A stretch of DNA of 54,651 nucleotides from Bacteroidales bacterium. GTDB lineage: Bacteria; Bacteroidota; Bacteroidia; Bacteroidales; UBA932. The stretch spans positions 1 to 54,651 of the forward strand of contig JAFVWT010000002.1 of assembly GCA_017501525.1 (NCBI GenBank), written 5' to 3'. A program made the translations under genes and the position numbers. Shown piece by piece: positions 8,775-16,599 of this stretch (its first letter is position 1; every line of letters starts with the position of its first letter). The notes beneath the pieces were generated by a model that saw only the letters and a program-made list of their open reading frames with translations, did no database searches and had not been told where the DNA came from.

Positions 8775-9725
8775 ATGAAAAGATATTTGCTTTCTATTCT
8801 GGTACTGCTTTTGGCAATTGTATTGCCGGCTCAGCAAAAAGGAGTTATTTGTCTCTCAGTTACTGATATGAAGGCCGATTATGGGTATAGTAAGGAGACA
8901 ATATCGCAGACGACATTGGGAACTCCGGTTGAGATTATCGATCATACAGGTTATTGGTATAAGATTGTCACTCCTGAGGGGTATCGTGGTTGGGTTACAG
9001 AGAAAAATGTGACACCAATGTCCAGTGAGCGGTTTAATGAATGGAAAAGTGCGAAGCGATGGATCGTTACAGACTATTTTGCTTTGGTATATAGTGAACC
9101 GGTATCAACCTCTTCTGTAGTGGGGGATTGTGTCATGGGGAATATAATCGAAACAGGTGGTAATCACGATGTTGGCGAATTTGTAAGTGTAAAATTCCCG
9201 GATGGAAGAGAGGGTTTTATATACAGGGAATGTGTGGAGGATTTCTATAGTTGGCTTGGCTCCAGAGTCCCCTCCGGAGAAAATATTGTAGATGTCGCCC
9301 TTAAATTTGTAGGATTTCCTTATCTTTGGGGCGGATTGTCCCCGAAAGGCTTTGATTGCAGTGGTCTGATGAAGTTCTCCTATTTCATGAATGGAATTAT
9401 CTTGCTTAGGGATGCAAGGGAACAGATTCATACAGGAGAGAATATAGACTATAGCGATGTTTTGAAGAACTTTAGAAAGGGCGATTTGGTGTTTTTTGGG
9501 ACTCCTGCCACCGGGAACAAACCCGCAAAAGTTACCCATGTAGGATTATATATAGCTGATGGTGAGATTGTTCATTCATCGTTATTAGTTAGGAAAAATT
9601 CTCTTTTGAGGGGGCGTGAAGACTCATACACCAGTAAACCTATTGTAGGGGCAACAAGAATTTTAGGGTATCAGGATAAGGACGAAGGGATTGTTACTAT
9701 CTTAAATCACCCCTGGTATTTTTAA
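8775..9725 (+). CDS. Secreted NlpC/P60 cysteine peptidase with SH3 domains
   Basis: The protein is a predicted cell-wall hydrolase that cleaves peptide stems of peptidoglycan. I start it at the ATG at 8775, which places a signal peptide (MKRYLLSILVL..., ending ...LPAQQ) at the N-terminus; an upstream ATG at 8754 would add seven unlikely residues. Residues ~25-150 form two SH3-like segments ('GYWYKIVTPEGYRGWV'). The NlpC/P60 domain follows from ~160, with catalytic Cys195 in FDCSG, His255 in THVGLYIADG and a third polar residue shortly after (IVHSS). It is preceded by the candidate structured leader and a TATCTTTG promoter. The small 92-residue gene follows after 29 bases and is probably cotranscribed. 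Confidence 0.9.
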   Translation: MKRYLLSILVLLLAIVLPAQQKGVICLSVTDMKADYGYSKETISQTTLGTPVEIIDHTGYWYKIVTPEGYRGWVTEKNVTPMSSERFNEWKSAKRWIVTDYFALVYSEPVSTSSVVGDCVMGNIIETGGNHDVGEFVSVKFPDGREGFIYRECVEDFYSWLGSRVPSGENIVDVALKFVGFPYLWGGLSPKGFDCSGLMKFSYFMNGIILLRDAREQIHTGENIDYSDVLKNFRKGDLVFFGTPATGNKPAKVTHVGLYIADGEIVHSSLLVRKNSLLRGREDSYTSKPIVGATRILGYQDKDEGIVTILNHPWYF

Positions 9726-9754
9726 AAGTTATAACTTTATATAATTTATATATT

Positions 9755-10033
9755 ATGAATCTAAGAGTAATTAAAAAAGATGTCAATTATTTGATTGACG
9801 AATTTATTTCAGATGCACTTATCAGCTTAACTTTCATTGAGGACGATCAGAAAACAGCAGGTGTGATAGATCTTACAAATCAGGCATTGGAACTTCAAGA
9901 AGAGATTCTTTGCAAAATCAGTCATCCCGATGGAAATAAAAGAGCGTATTATCGTAATTTGATGGATTCTCTTTTGAGTGCATTGGATGCTTTGTATGAC
10001 AAACTTAGCGAGGTTGTTTCTAAGAAAAATTAA
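9755..10033 (+). CDS. Small conserved-looking helical protein
   Basis: This 92-residue protein has no signal peptide or membrane segment. It is predicted to be nearly all helical, with alternating acidic and hydrophobic residues (LTNQALELQEEIL, LLSALDALYDKLSEVV). It follows the NlpC/P60 gene by 29 bases on the same strand and has coding character like its neighbours. I do not recognise the family, and no function can be assigned. Confidence 0.7.
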   Translation: MNLRVIKKDVNYLIDEFISDALISLTFIEDDQKTAGVIDLTNQALELQEEILCKISHPDGNKRAYYRNLMDSLLSALDALYDKLSEVVSKKN

Positions 10034-10059
10034 TTAAAAAAGAGTAATATATTTTACTC

Positions 10060-10202
10060 CAAAATCTACGCAAAGTCTTTTAAAAGAGGATTTATCGAAT
10101 ATTCCTTAATTTGATTTTCTCCCCTGAAGTTTGTGCCGATAGGCAATGGGTGGAAAGTATACAGTTGCGGCGGGTTATCATAGTATAACCTGCCGTTTTT
10201 TT
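10060..10202 (+). ncRNA. Possible small RNA ending in a strong terminator
   Basis: The 3' part ends in a rho-independent terminator: CGGCGGGTTAT (10168-10178) pairs with ATAACCTGCCG (10185-10195) and is followed by seven T. Just upstream a long hairpin is possible: TTTTCTCCCC (around 10112-10121) with GGGTGGAAAG, enclosing a tight TGCC-GATA-GGCA stem-loop. The terminator lies 135 bases beyond the preceding stop codon, farther than needed for that gene. A stand-alone RNA is possible, for example of the 6S-like group known in Bacteroidetes. The simpler alternative is a long 3' UTR of the 92-residue gene. Confidence 0.35.
10168..10202 (+). terminator. Strong rho-independent terminator
   Basis: An 11-bp stem with one G-U pair and a 6-nt loop is followed by TTTTTTT. 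It ends either the NlpC/P60 transcript or the candidate small RNA. Confidence 0.9.
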
Positions 10203-10264
10203 AATTTATAGTTGGACTTTGGCGGGATTTTGACTCATCTTTAGTAATTTTGCTCACTAATATT

Positions 10265-10272
10265 TACTTTTG
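10265..10272 (+). promoter_or_regulatory. Promoter -7 box upstream of the DUF4105 gene
   Basis: TACTTTTG matches TAnnTTTG. A possible TTG start codon at 10270 lies inside this box, so it would not be in the transcript. This supports the ATG at 10282 as the true start, with an almost leaderless mRNA. Confidence 0.6.
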
Positions 10273-10281
10273 CAGAGATAT

Positions 10282-11481
10282 ATGAAGAAAATTGTAGTTA
10301 CCATATTTTTTCTGACATTAATTTCTCTATCCCAGTTATGTGCGGAAAAGGGGGTGAATGTAGAGAATGGAGTAAATTCACATCTGCGTATCTCCCTGTT
10401 GACCTGTTCGGAGGGGAACGAAGATGTTGCAGCTGCTTTTGGGCACTCTGCCATTAGGGTCGTAGACTCTTTAAAGAATATAGACATTGTATTCAATTAC
10501 GGGACTTATAATTTTTATGAGCCCGGCTTTATCGTAAAATTCCTAAGGGGAGATTTGCTATATCTGCTCTCTGTGGGGGACTTCAATCGTTTTGTGAATA
10601 CCTATTCAAGGGCCGGACGCAGTATCGTGGAGCGGGAGTTTAATTTGACTGAGGAGCAGAAGAGAGAGGTGTATGATTTCTTACTCAATAATGCAAAACC
10701 TGAGAATAGGGAGTATCTTTATGATTTTCTGATAGATAATTGTGCTACAAGAATCAGGGATATCTTCAATAGTGAGGGTTTTGGACATATTGACTACGAG
10801 ACCGATTTTACTTACAGGGAACGTCTTGAGGAACTTATAGGAAATAAATATTGGCTGAAATTTGGTACAGATTTAATTTTGGGAGCAAGGGTAGATAACC
10901 TGCTAGACTCTCAACAGGAGATGTTCTTGCCATTTATTTTGGAAAAGAACCTTTCGGAATACAATAATTTACTCAGTGGAGAGAGTCTTCTTTCGGATCC
11001 CGTAATAATTTTACAGAAGGCTTCTGAGGAAAAGTCTTTCTTTGTAAAATCGATGAACTATATATTTTCACCGTTCTCTTTGTTTTTTATATTGCTCCTT
11101 TTCTACTCGCTATGTGTTTGTTTTTTAAGGGATAAGCGGAGATTTCACAGGATATTTTCAAATATTTTCTATGTAGTTTTAGGTGTGGCGGGGCTGGTGC
11201 TCTTATTTATGTGGGTCGGAACAAACCATATATGGACAAAAGCCAATTGGAATTTGTTGTGGATGAATCCGTTATTTTTGCTTTTGCCAATGTTTAAAAG
11301 TGGTAGTGTTAAGAGCATTTTAATTAAAGTTTTGATGGTAGGGCCGCTTGCTGTTTTGTTAGGAGGTATCATTATTCCACAGCAGTTTAACATTGCTTTT
11401 TATCCGATAGTTTTGTTGGAAATTTTTGTAATGGTTCCTGCAGTGGTAGCAGAAAAAAGAATTATAATAAGAAAAAGATGA
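10282..11481 (+). CDS. DUF4105 membrane protein, probable lipoprotein N-acyltransferase type
   Basis: The 399-residue protein has a signal sequence, a periplasmic N-terminal domain and several C-terminal membrane helices (from about residue 255). The N-terminal domain matches DUF4105, with GHSAIRV (His55) and DNCATRIRD (Cys154). These are spaced like a His/Cys pair of papain-like acyl-transfer enzymes. From memory, a DUF4105 protein of Bacteroides was recently reported as a lipoprotein N-acyltransferase (Lnb). If this is an orthologue it would complete triacylation of the many lipoproteins encoded nearby. The assignment by that route is moderate only. The stop overlaps the next start by 4 bases (ATGA). 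Confidence 0.75.
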   Translation: MKKIVVTIFFLTLISLSQLCAEKGVNVENGVNSHLRISLLTCSEGNEDVAAAFGHSAIRVVDSLKNIDIVFNYGTYNFYEPGFIVKFLRGDLLYLLSVGDFNRFVNTYSRAGRSIVEREFNLTEEQKREVYDFLLNNAKPENREYLYDFLIDNCATRIRDIFNSEGFGHIDYETDFTYRERLEELIGNKYWLKFGTDLILGARVDNLLDSQQEMFLPFILEKNLSEYNNLLSGESLLSDPVIILQKASEEKSFFVKSMNYIFSPFSLFFILLLFYSLCVCFLRDKRRFHRIFSNIFYVVLGVAGLVLLFMWVGTNHIWTKANWNLLWMNPLFLLLPMFKSGSVKSILIKVLMVGPLAVLLGGIIIPQQFNIAFYPIVLLEIFVMVPAVVAEKRIIIRKR

Positions 11482-11927
11482 TAGTAGATTCTTTAAAAAG
11501 TTTTGAAAAGTATATCACTTTGCACAAAAGTTTTGACAAGGTGTATGAATTCCTTAAAAGTAAGACATTAAATACTTTGGAGGAGGGTAATCATATAATT
11601 GAAAAAGGTAATATCTGGTGTGAAATAACTTCTTATCCGCAGAGAGAAATCAATGATTCTCCAAGGCTTGAGGTGCATGATTCATTTATTGACATCTATG
11701 TTGTTCTTCAGGGAATCGAAATTATGGGCTTCTCTGATAGAGCCAAATGCTCAGGTAAGGGAGTTGAATATAATGAGAATTCAGATGTTGCTTATTTGAA
11801 TGAGTTTCCTGAGGTTTATATAAATTATTCAGAAGGGAATTTCGTGATTTGTTTTCCGCAAGATGCCCATGCCCCTCTTTTGGGTGATGAGCCTGTGAAA
11901 TTGGCACTTATAAAAGTAAGGGTGTGA
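11478..11927 (+). CDS. YhcH/YjgK/YiaL family protein (DUF386)
   Basis: The 149 residues match the YhcH/YjgK/YiaL family, a cupin-fold group. The central EVHDSFIDIYVVLQGIE segment carries the Glu and His expected for metal binding, and HAPLL near the C-terminus gives another His. Members are linked to sialic acid, alginate or other sugar catabolism in different bacteria, but the substrate here is unknown. It overlaps the DUF4105 gene by 4 bases and the following radical SAM gene by 4 bases (GTGA), so the three are translationally coupled. Confidence 0.88.
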   Translation: MIVDSLKSFEKYITLHKSFDKVYEFLKSKTLNTLEEGNHIIEKGNIWCEITSYPQREINDSPRLEVHDSFIDIYVVLQGIEIMGFSDRAKCSGKGVEYNENSDVAYLNEFPEVYINYSEGNFVICFPQDAHAPLLGDEPVKLALIKVRV

Positions 11928-12853
11928 AGCAGGAAAACAGGTATAATTCCTACGTAGGATATTTCAAGAAGGTCTATGGTCAACGATTGCAGAAAGTAGT
12001 CGTTGATGGGGGGTTCACTTGCCCCAATAGAGATGGGTCCATATCTACCGGAGGGTGTACTTATTGTGATAATGCCGCTTTTCATCCAGGATACAGCACC
12101 CCGAATATTCCGATAAAGGTGCAGATAGACGAAGGGATAAAATTTCATAGGGTGCGATATAGGAATGCTGAAAGGTTTCTGGCATATTTTCAGCCTTATT
12201 CCAATACTTATGCCCCTTTAGAGAGGCTTAAAGTGCTGTATGAGGAGGCACTTTCCCACCCGGATGTAGCAGGGATTGTCATTGGTACCCGCCCCGATTG
12301 TGTAGATGAAGAAAAACTTGATTATCTGGCTCGCCTGGCAGAAGATCATATCGTTATTGTAGAGTATGGGATAGAGTCTTGTTATGATCGTACATTGGAA
12401 AGAATAAATAGGGGCCATACATTCTCGCAAGCCCGTAAGGCTTTGGAAATGACTGCAGAAAGAGGGTTGCGCCAGGGGGCTCACTTTATTTTTGGTCTGC
12501 CGGGAGAGAGTGTTCAGGATATGATAGACTCTGCTTTGATAATAAATACTCTGCCATTGCACTCAGTCAAATTTCACCAACTTCAAATTGTCAGGGGAAC
12601 TGCAATGGAAAAAGAATTTGAGCAGAAGAGGGAAGATTTTGTCACTTTTTCGTTGGAGGAATACATAGATTTCTTTGTCTCTTTTTTGGAGCGGCTTCGT
12701 CCGGATATCTATATTGAACGTTTTGCGGGTGAAGTTCCGCCGAGGTTCTTGAATACGATTCCATGGGGATTAATTAGAAATGTAGAACTTGTCAGGTTGC
12801 TTGAAAAACGTCTTGAAGAGTTGGATACCTGGCAAGGAAAAGCGTTGGAATAG
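11924..12853 (+). CDS. TIGR01212 (YhcC-type) radical SAM protein
   Basis: The 309-residue protein starts at a GTG that overlaps the previous stop. Cys33, Cys45 and Cys48 (CPNRDGSISTGGCTYC) form the iron-sulfur cluster motif in the spacing typical of the YhcC/TIGR01212 family, which is related to the Elp3-type radical SAM group. 'EYGIESCYDRTLERINRGH' and 'GLPGES' are family stretches. The exact substrate is unsettled; a tRNA or metabolite modification role is usually suggested. It is cytoplasmic. Confidence 0.9.
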   Translation: MKQENRYNSYVGYFKKVYGQRLQKVVVDGGFTCPNRDGSISTGGCTYCDNAAFHPGYSTPNIPIKVQIDEGIKFHRVRYRNAERFLAYFQPYSNTYAPLERLKVLYEEALSHPDVAGIVIGTRPDCVDEEKLDYLARLAEDHIVIVEYGIESCYDRTLERINRGHTFSQARKALEMTAERGLRQGAHFIFGLPGESVQDMIDSALIINTLPLHSVKFHQLQIVRGTAMEKEFEQKREDFVTFSLEEYIDFFVSFLERLRPDIYIERFAGEVPPRFLNTIPWGLIRNVELVRLLEKRLEELDTWQGKALE

Positions 12854-12883
12854 AAATATTGAAGGATATTTGAAATTTATATT

Positions 12884-12909
12884 TATATTTGTCGGAATAA
12901 ATATATTTG
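12884..12909 (+). promoter_or_regulatory. guaB promoter region with two -7 boxes
   Basis: TATATTTG occurs at 12884-12891 and again at 12902-12909, both perfect matches to TAnnTTTG. The first would give a leader of ~15 nt. The second lies only 4 bases before the ATG and is unlikely to serve this start. Confidence 0.5.
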
Positions 12910-12913
12910 TAAT

Positions 12914-14383
12914 ATGGATATTCTGACTAATTCTCCTATTTCTGAGGGCTTGACATTCGATGATGTCCTCTTGGTACCTGCACATTCTGATGTATTGCCA
13001 CGTGATGTGAACATTTCAACAAAGTTTACTCGTGATATAACACTTCATACCCCACTTGTCTCTGCGGCAATGGACACAGTTACCGAAGCGCAGTTGGCTA
13101 TCGCTATTGCTCGTGAAGGAGGTATAGGTGTGATTCATAAGAACATGGGTATTGAAGCCCAAATGGAACATGTCAGAAGGGTAAAGAGAGCTGAAAATGG
13201 TATGATTTACGATCCGGTTACCATTAAGGAGACCGCTACTGTTGGAGATGCTCTTGCACTAATGAAAGAGAATCGTATCGGAGGTATTCCGGTTGTAGAT
13301 GACAGAGGGTATTTAAGGGGAATTGTTACCAATAGGGATTTGCGTTTCATTGATAATGTTAAGACTCCTATATCATTGGTAATGACCAAAGAAAATCTTG
13401 TTACCACTACCGACGGAGCAAATCTTAAGGAGGCTACTGAGCTATTGAGAAGACATAAGATTGAGAAACTCTTGGTGGTGGATAAAGAGGGAAAACTCAC
13501 AGGTCTGATTACCTATAAGGATATTATGAAGATTAAGCATAATCCTACTGCAAGTAAGGATTCCAAGGGAAGACTTATGGTCGCAGCAGCATTAGGTATA
13601 AACTCTGAGACTATTCAAAAAGTCGAGATGCTTACTTCTGTTGAACCCGATGCCATTGTTCTTGATACAGCCCATGGACATTCGGAATTTGTTCTTCAAA
13701 CAATTAAGAAAGTTCGTCAGAATTTCCCTGATTTACAGATTGTTGCTGGAAATATAGCGACAGCTGAAGCTGCTATTGCCCTAAAAGAAGCCGGTGTTGA
13801 TGCTGTGAAAGTGGGTATAGGTCCCGGTTCTATCTGTACTACTCGTGTTATTGCCGGTGTCGGTGTTCCTCAGCTTTCAGCAATTATGATGGCTTCACAG
13901 GCTCTTAAAGGTACAGGTATTCCTATTATAGCTGACGGAGGTATAAGATATTCAGGTGATATCGTAAAGGCGTTGGCAGCCGGAGCACATACCGTGATGG
14001 CCGGTTCGCTCTTTGCAGGTGTTGAGGAGTCTCCAGGAGAAACTATTATCCTCAATGGTCGTAAATTTAAGTCTTATAGAGGAATGGGTTCATTGGAAGC
14101 AATGCAACTCGGTTCCAAAGACCGCTATTTCCAGGATATGGAAGAGGATATCAAAAAACTTGTACCCGAAGGTATCGTAGCTCAAGTCCCTTATAAAGGT
14201 ACATTGTCAGAGGTGATATACCAGTTGGTAGGAGGTCTGCGTGCCGGAATGGGATATTGTGGCGCACACGATTTGGAACAACTCAAGAGTGCAAAATTTG
14301 TCCGCGTAACTGCTGCGGGAGTTGTGGAGAGCCATCCTCACGATGTTACCATCACACGTGAAGCCCCTAACTACAGCAGATAA
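12914..14383 (+). CDS. guaB: IMP dehydrogenase
   Basis: The enzyme oxidises IMP to XMP with NAD+, the first committed step of GMP synthesis. The 489 residues are full length. The barrel is interrupted by a CBS-domain pair at ~95-205. The catalytic loop GPGSICTTR carries Cys308, and '[10 protein letters not shown]' belongs to the flap and active-site region. Its own promoter precedes it. The downstream PPIase lipoprotein gene starts only 9 bases after the stop, so guaB is probably cotranscribed with the outer-membrane biogenesis genes. Confidence 0.97.
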   Translation: MDILTNSPISEGLTFDDVLLVPAHSDVLPRDVNISTKFTRDITLHTPLVSAAMDTVTEAQLAIAIAREGGIGVIHKNMGIEAQMEHVRRVKRAENGMIYDPVTIKETATVGDALALMKENRIGGIPVVDDRGYLRGIVTNRDLRFIDNVKTPISLVMTKENLVTTTDGANLKEATELLRRHKIEKLLVVDKEGKLTGLITYKDIMKIKHNPTASKDSKGRLMVAAALGINSETIQKVEMLTSVEPDAIVLDTAHGHSEFVLQTIKKVRQNFPDLQIVAGNIATAEAAIALKEAGVDAVKVGIGPGSICTTRVIAGVGVPQLSAIMMASQALKGTGIPIIADGGIRYSGDIVKALAAGAHTVMAGSLFAGVEESPGETIILNGRKFKSYRGMGSLEAMQLGSKDRYFQDMEEDIKKLVPEGIVAQVPYKGTLSEVIYQLVGGLRAGMGYCGAHDLEQLKSAKFVRVTAAGVVESHPHDVTITREAPNYSR

Positions 14384-14392
14384 TTTTGTCGG

Positions 14393-15235
14393 ATGAAACG
14401 TTTTGGTATCCTTATATTGTTTGTGATACTGTTCTCTTCCTGCCGTTTGTACGATAGAATATTTAACGGCGAGGCAGTGGCAAGGGTAGGTAGTCATATA
14501 CTATATAGAGAGGATATCGAAAAGTTGAAAATTACCGGTTTTTCACCTGAAGACAGTGCCCGCATTGTTTCTCAGTATATCCATTCTTGGGCAAAGGACA
14601 ATCTTTTGCTCGATATGGCTCAAACTCAACTGTCAAAGGCAGATAAGGATGTCGAAAAGCAACTTGAGGAATATAGACAGCAGTTGCTTGTTTTCAGGTA
14701 TGAAAAGCAATATGTGGAACAACGTCTTGATACAGTTGTTACAGAAGAGCAATACATGGAGTTTTATGAGAGTAATCCAAATTTGTTTGAACTCTCAACT
14801 CCATTAGTCAGAGCTGTTGTGATAAAAATTGCGGACAACTCTCCGTATCTTTCTCAAATCAAGTCTTTGTACCGTTCATCAGACGAAGATGATTTGGTGA
14901 AACTCGAGCAGTTGAGTTATTCTTCTGCGGAATTTTTTTCAATCTATAATGATTGGGTCGAAATGGGAGTGATTGCCCAGAAAGCCGATTTGGATCTGGC
15001 TACTTGCCAGTCGTATTTAGTTAGGGATTCTTATGTAGACCGTCAGGAGGGGGGGTATTGTTATCTCGTCTCCCTTTTGGAACTTATTCCTAAAGGTCAG
15101 ATTGCCCCTTTCGAGTACAGCCGCAAGAAGATCAAGGATATAATGATCAGCAGAAGAAAACAGGAGCTTGTTACAAGTTTGGAACGAAATCTGCTTAATG
15201 ATGCGATTAGTTCAAATAAGTTGATAATATATTGA
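14393..15235 (+). CDS. Lipoprotein, probable SurA/PpiD-like chaperone
   Basis: This 280-residue protein has a lipoprotein signal (LFSSC, Cys17). It has the layout of a peptidyl-prolyl isomerase-type chaperone: 'VARVGSHILYREDIEKL' resembles the SurA N-terminal domain, and a following charged helical segment reads 'EKQLEEYRQQLLVFRYEKQYVEQRL'. The parvulin domain is poorly preserved, so it may be a chaperone without isomerase activity. It lies between guaB and surA and probably acts in periplasmic folding of outer-membrane proteins. The stop TGA overlaps a possible TTG start of surA. Confidence 0.75.
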   Translation: MKRFGILILFVILFSSCRLYDRIFNGEAVARVGSHILYREDIEKLKITGFSPEDSARIVSQYIHSWAKDNLLLDMAQTQLSKADKDVEKQLEEYRQQLLVFRYEKQYVEQRLDTVVTEEQYMEFYESNPNLFELSTPLVRAVVIKIADNSPYLSQIKSLYRSSDEDDLVKLEQLSYSSAEFFSIYNDWVEMGVIAQKADLDLATCQSYLVRDSYVDRQEGGYCYLVSLLELIPKGQIAPFEYSRKKIKDIMISRRKQELVTSLERNLLNDAISSNKLIIY

Positions 15236-15243
15236 TTAAAGGT

Positions 15244-16599
15244 ATGATGTTCAAGAAGATAACTGCGATATTCGTAATTTTGTCATTTGCAATGGGAGCG
15301 ATGGCTCAAAAGTACGACGGTGTGATTGATAAGACGGTTGCAGTAGTTGGAAATAGTGTTATTCTATTGTCGGAGGTTGAGGCAGAAGCTCAGATGATGC
15401 AATTCAATGGTTATATTTCTAACCGCAATCTCAGATGTGAAGTATTGGAAAATATGATGATTTCCAAACTCTTCTATACTCAGGCGGTGCTTGATAGTCT
15501 GACTGTTAATCCTGATAATGTAAATGCAGCACTTGCAGACAGGATGGCAAATATCCTCTCCAAACTCGGAGGAGAGGCAGCAGTTGAGGAGTATTTTGGT
15601 AAGTCCATCAGCAAACTTGAGCAGCAATGGCGCAATATTTTCCTGGAGCAGTCTTTAGTGCAGGATATGCAGAGGCAAGTGGCGAATGCCATTCCTGAGA
15701 TGACACCCCGTCAGGTAAAGGAATTCTATGAAAATAGCCCAAAGGAAAATCTTCCGATTATACCTGTGCAATATAAGTACAGTCAGATTGTTATGTATCC
15801 TGATGTGAGAAAGGCTGAAATGGAGGCAAGAGAAAAATTGCTCGATTTCAGGCAGAGGATTTTGGATGGGGAGCGTTTCAATTTGTTGGCAACCCTATAT
15901 TCCGACTGTCCCAGTGCAATGCGTGGAGGAGAGTTGGGAATGGCTTCAAAGTCGCTCTATTGGCCTGCTTTCAGTGATGCGGCAATGGCTCTTAAAGAAG
16001 GTCAGGTCTCTCCGATTGTTGAGACACCTGACGGATATCACCTTATTCAACTGATTAAAAGAGAAGGGGATATGTTCAATGCAAGGCATATTCTACTGAA
16101 ACCCAAATATTCAGAAGAGGATCGAGATTCAGTATTTGCGGAACTCGCTCAATTGAAATTGCAACTCCAGGCTGATACCATTACTTTTGAGCAGGCTGCC
16201 CGGTTACATTCCCAGGATGCGCAGTCGAAAACAAATGGAGGAGTTGTTGCCGATGTGAATACCGGTGCCCCGCTTTTTGAAATTGACCAGCTAAAACCGG
16301 CAGACTATGCGATGCTGAAAAATCTTGAGCCGGGGGAAATTTCGGAACCTTTTGAATCGACAGATAATGAGGGACGTAGCGGAAATGTTGTCTATAAAAT
16401 TGTCCGCCTTGAGGAAGTTGTTCCCTCTCATCCCGCTTCATACGAAAGTGATTTCAATGTCTTGTTGGATATAGCCAAAAATCAGCAGATGATGGAGGCT
16501 ATTGAGAAATTTATCAGTGAAAAACAGAAAGTCACATATATTGTAATTGATCCTCTATTCGGTAATTGTGATTTTGAAAGGGAAGGTTGGGTTAAGTGA
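15244..16599 (+). CDS. surA: SurA-like periplasmic peptidyl-prolyl isomerase
   Basis: The protein has a signal peptide (MMFKKITAIF...GAMAQ), a SurA N-terminal chaperone domain (~25-165) and two parvulin domains. The first is at ~170-275 ('SDCPSAMRGGELGMASKS...LKEGQVSPIVETPDGYHLIQL'); the second at ~280-390 ('ARHILLKP', 'NGGVVADV...LEPGEISEPFES'). It escorts outer-membrane beta-barrel proteins through the periplasm. I use the ATG at 15244; ATG at 15247 and a TTG at 15232 overlapping the upstream stop are alternatives. The stop overlaps the next start by one base. Confidence 0.9.
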   Translation: MMFKKITAIFVILSFAMGAMAQKYDGVIDKTVAVVGNSVILLSEVEAEAQMMQFNGYISNRNLRCEVLENMMISKLFYTQAVLDSLTVNPDNVNAALADRMANILSKLGGEAAVEEYFGKSISKLEQQWRNIFLEQSLVQDMQRQVANAIPEMTPRQVKEFYENSPKENLPIIPVQYKYSQIVMYPDVRKAEMEAREKLLDFRQRILDGERFNLLATLYSDCPSAMRGGELGMASKSLYWPAFSDAAMALKEGQVSPIVETPDGYHLIQLIKREGDMFNARHILLKPKYSEEDRDSVFAELAQLKLQLQADTITFEQAARLHSQDAQSKTNGGVVADVNTGAPLFEIDQLKPADYAMLKNLEPGEISEPFESTDNEGRSGNVVYKIVRLEEVVPSHPASYESDFNVLLDIAKNQQMMEAIEKFISEKQKVTYIVIDPLFGNCDFEREGWVK

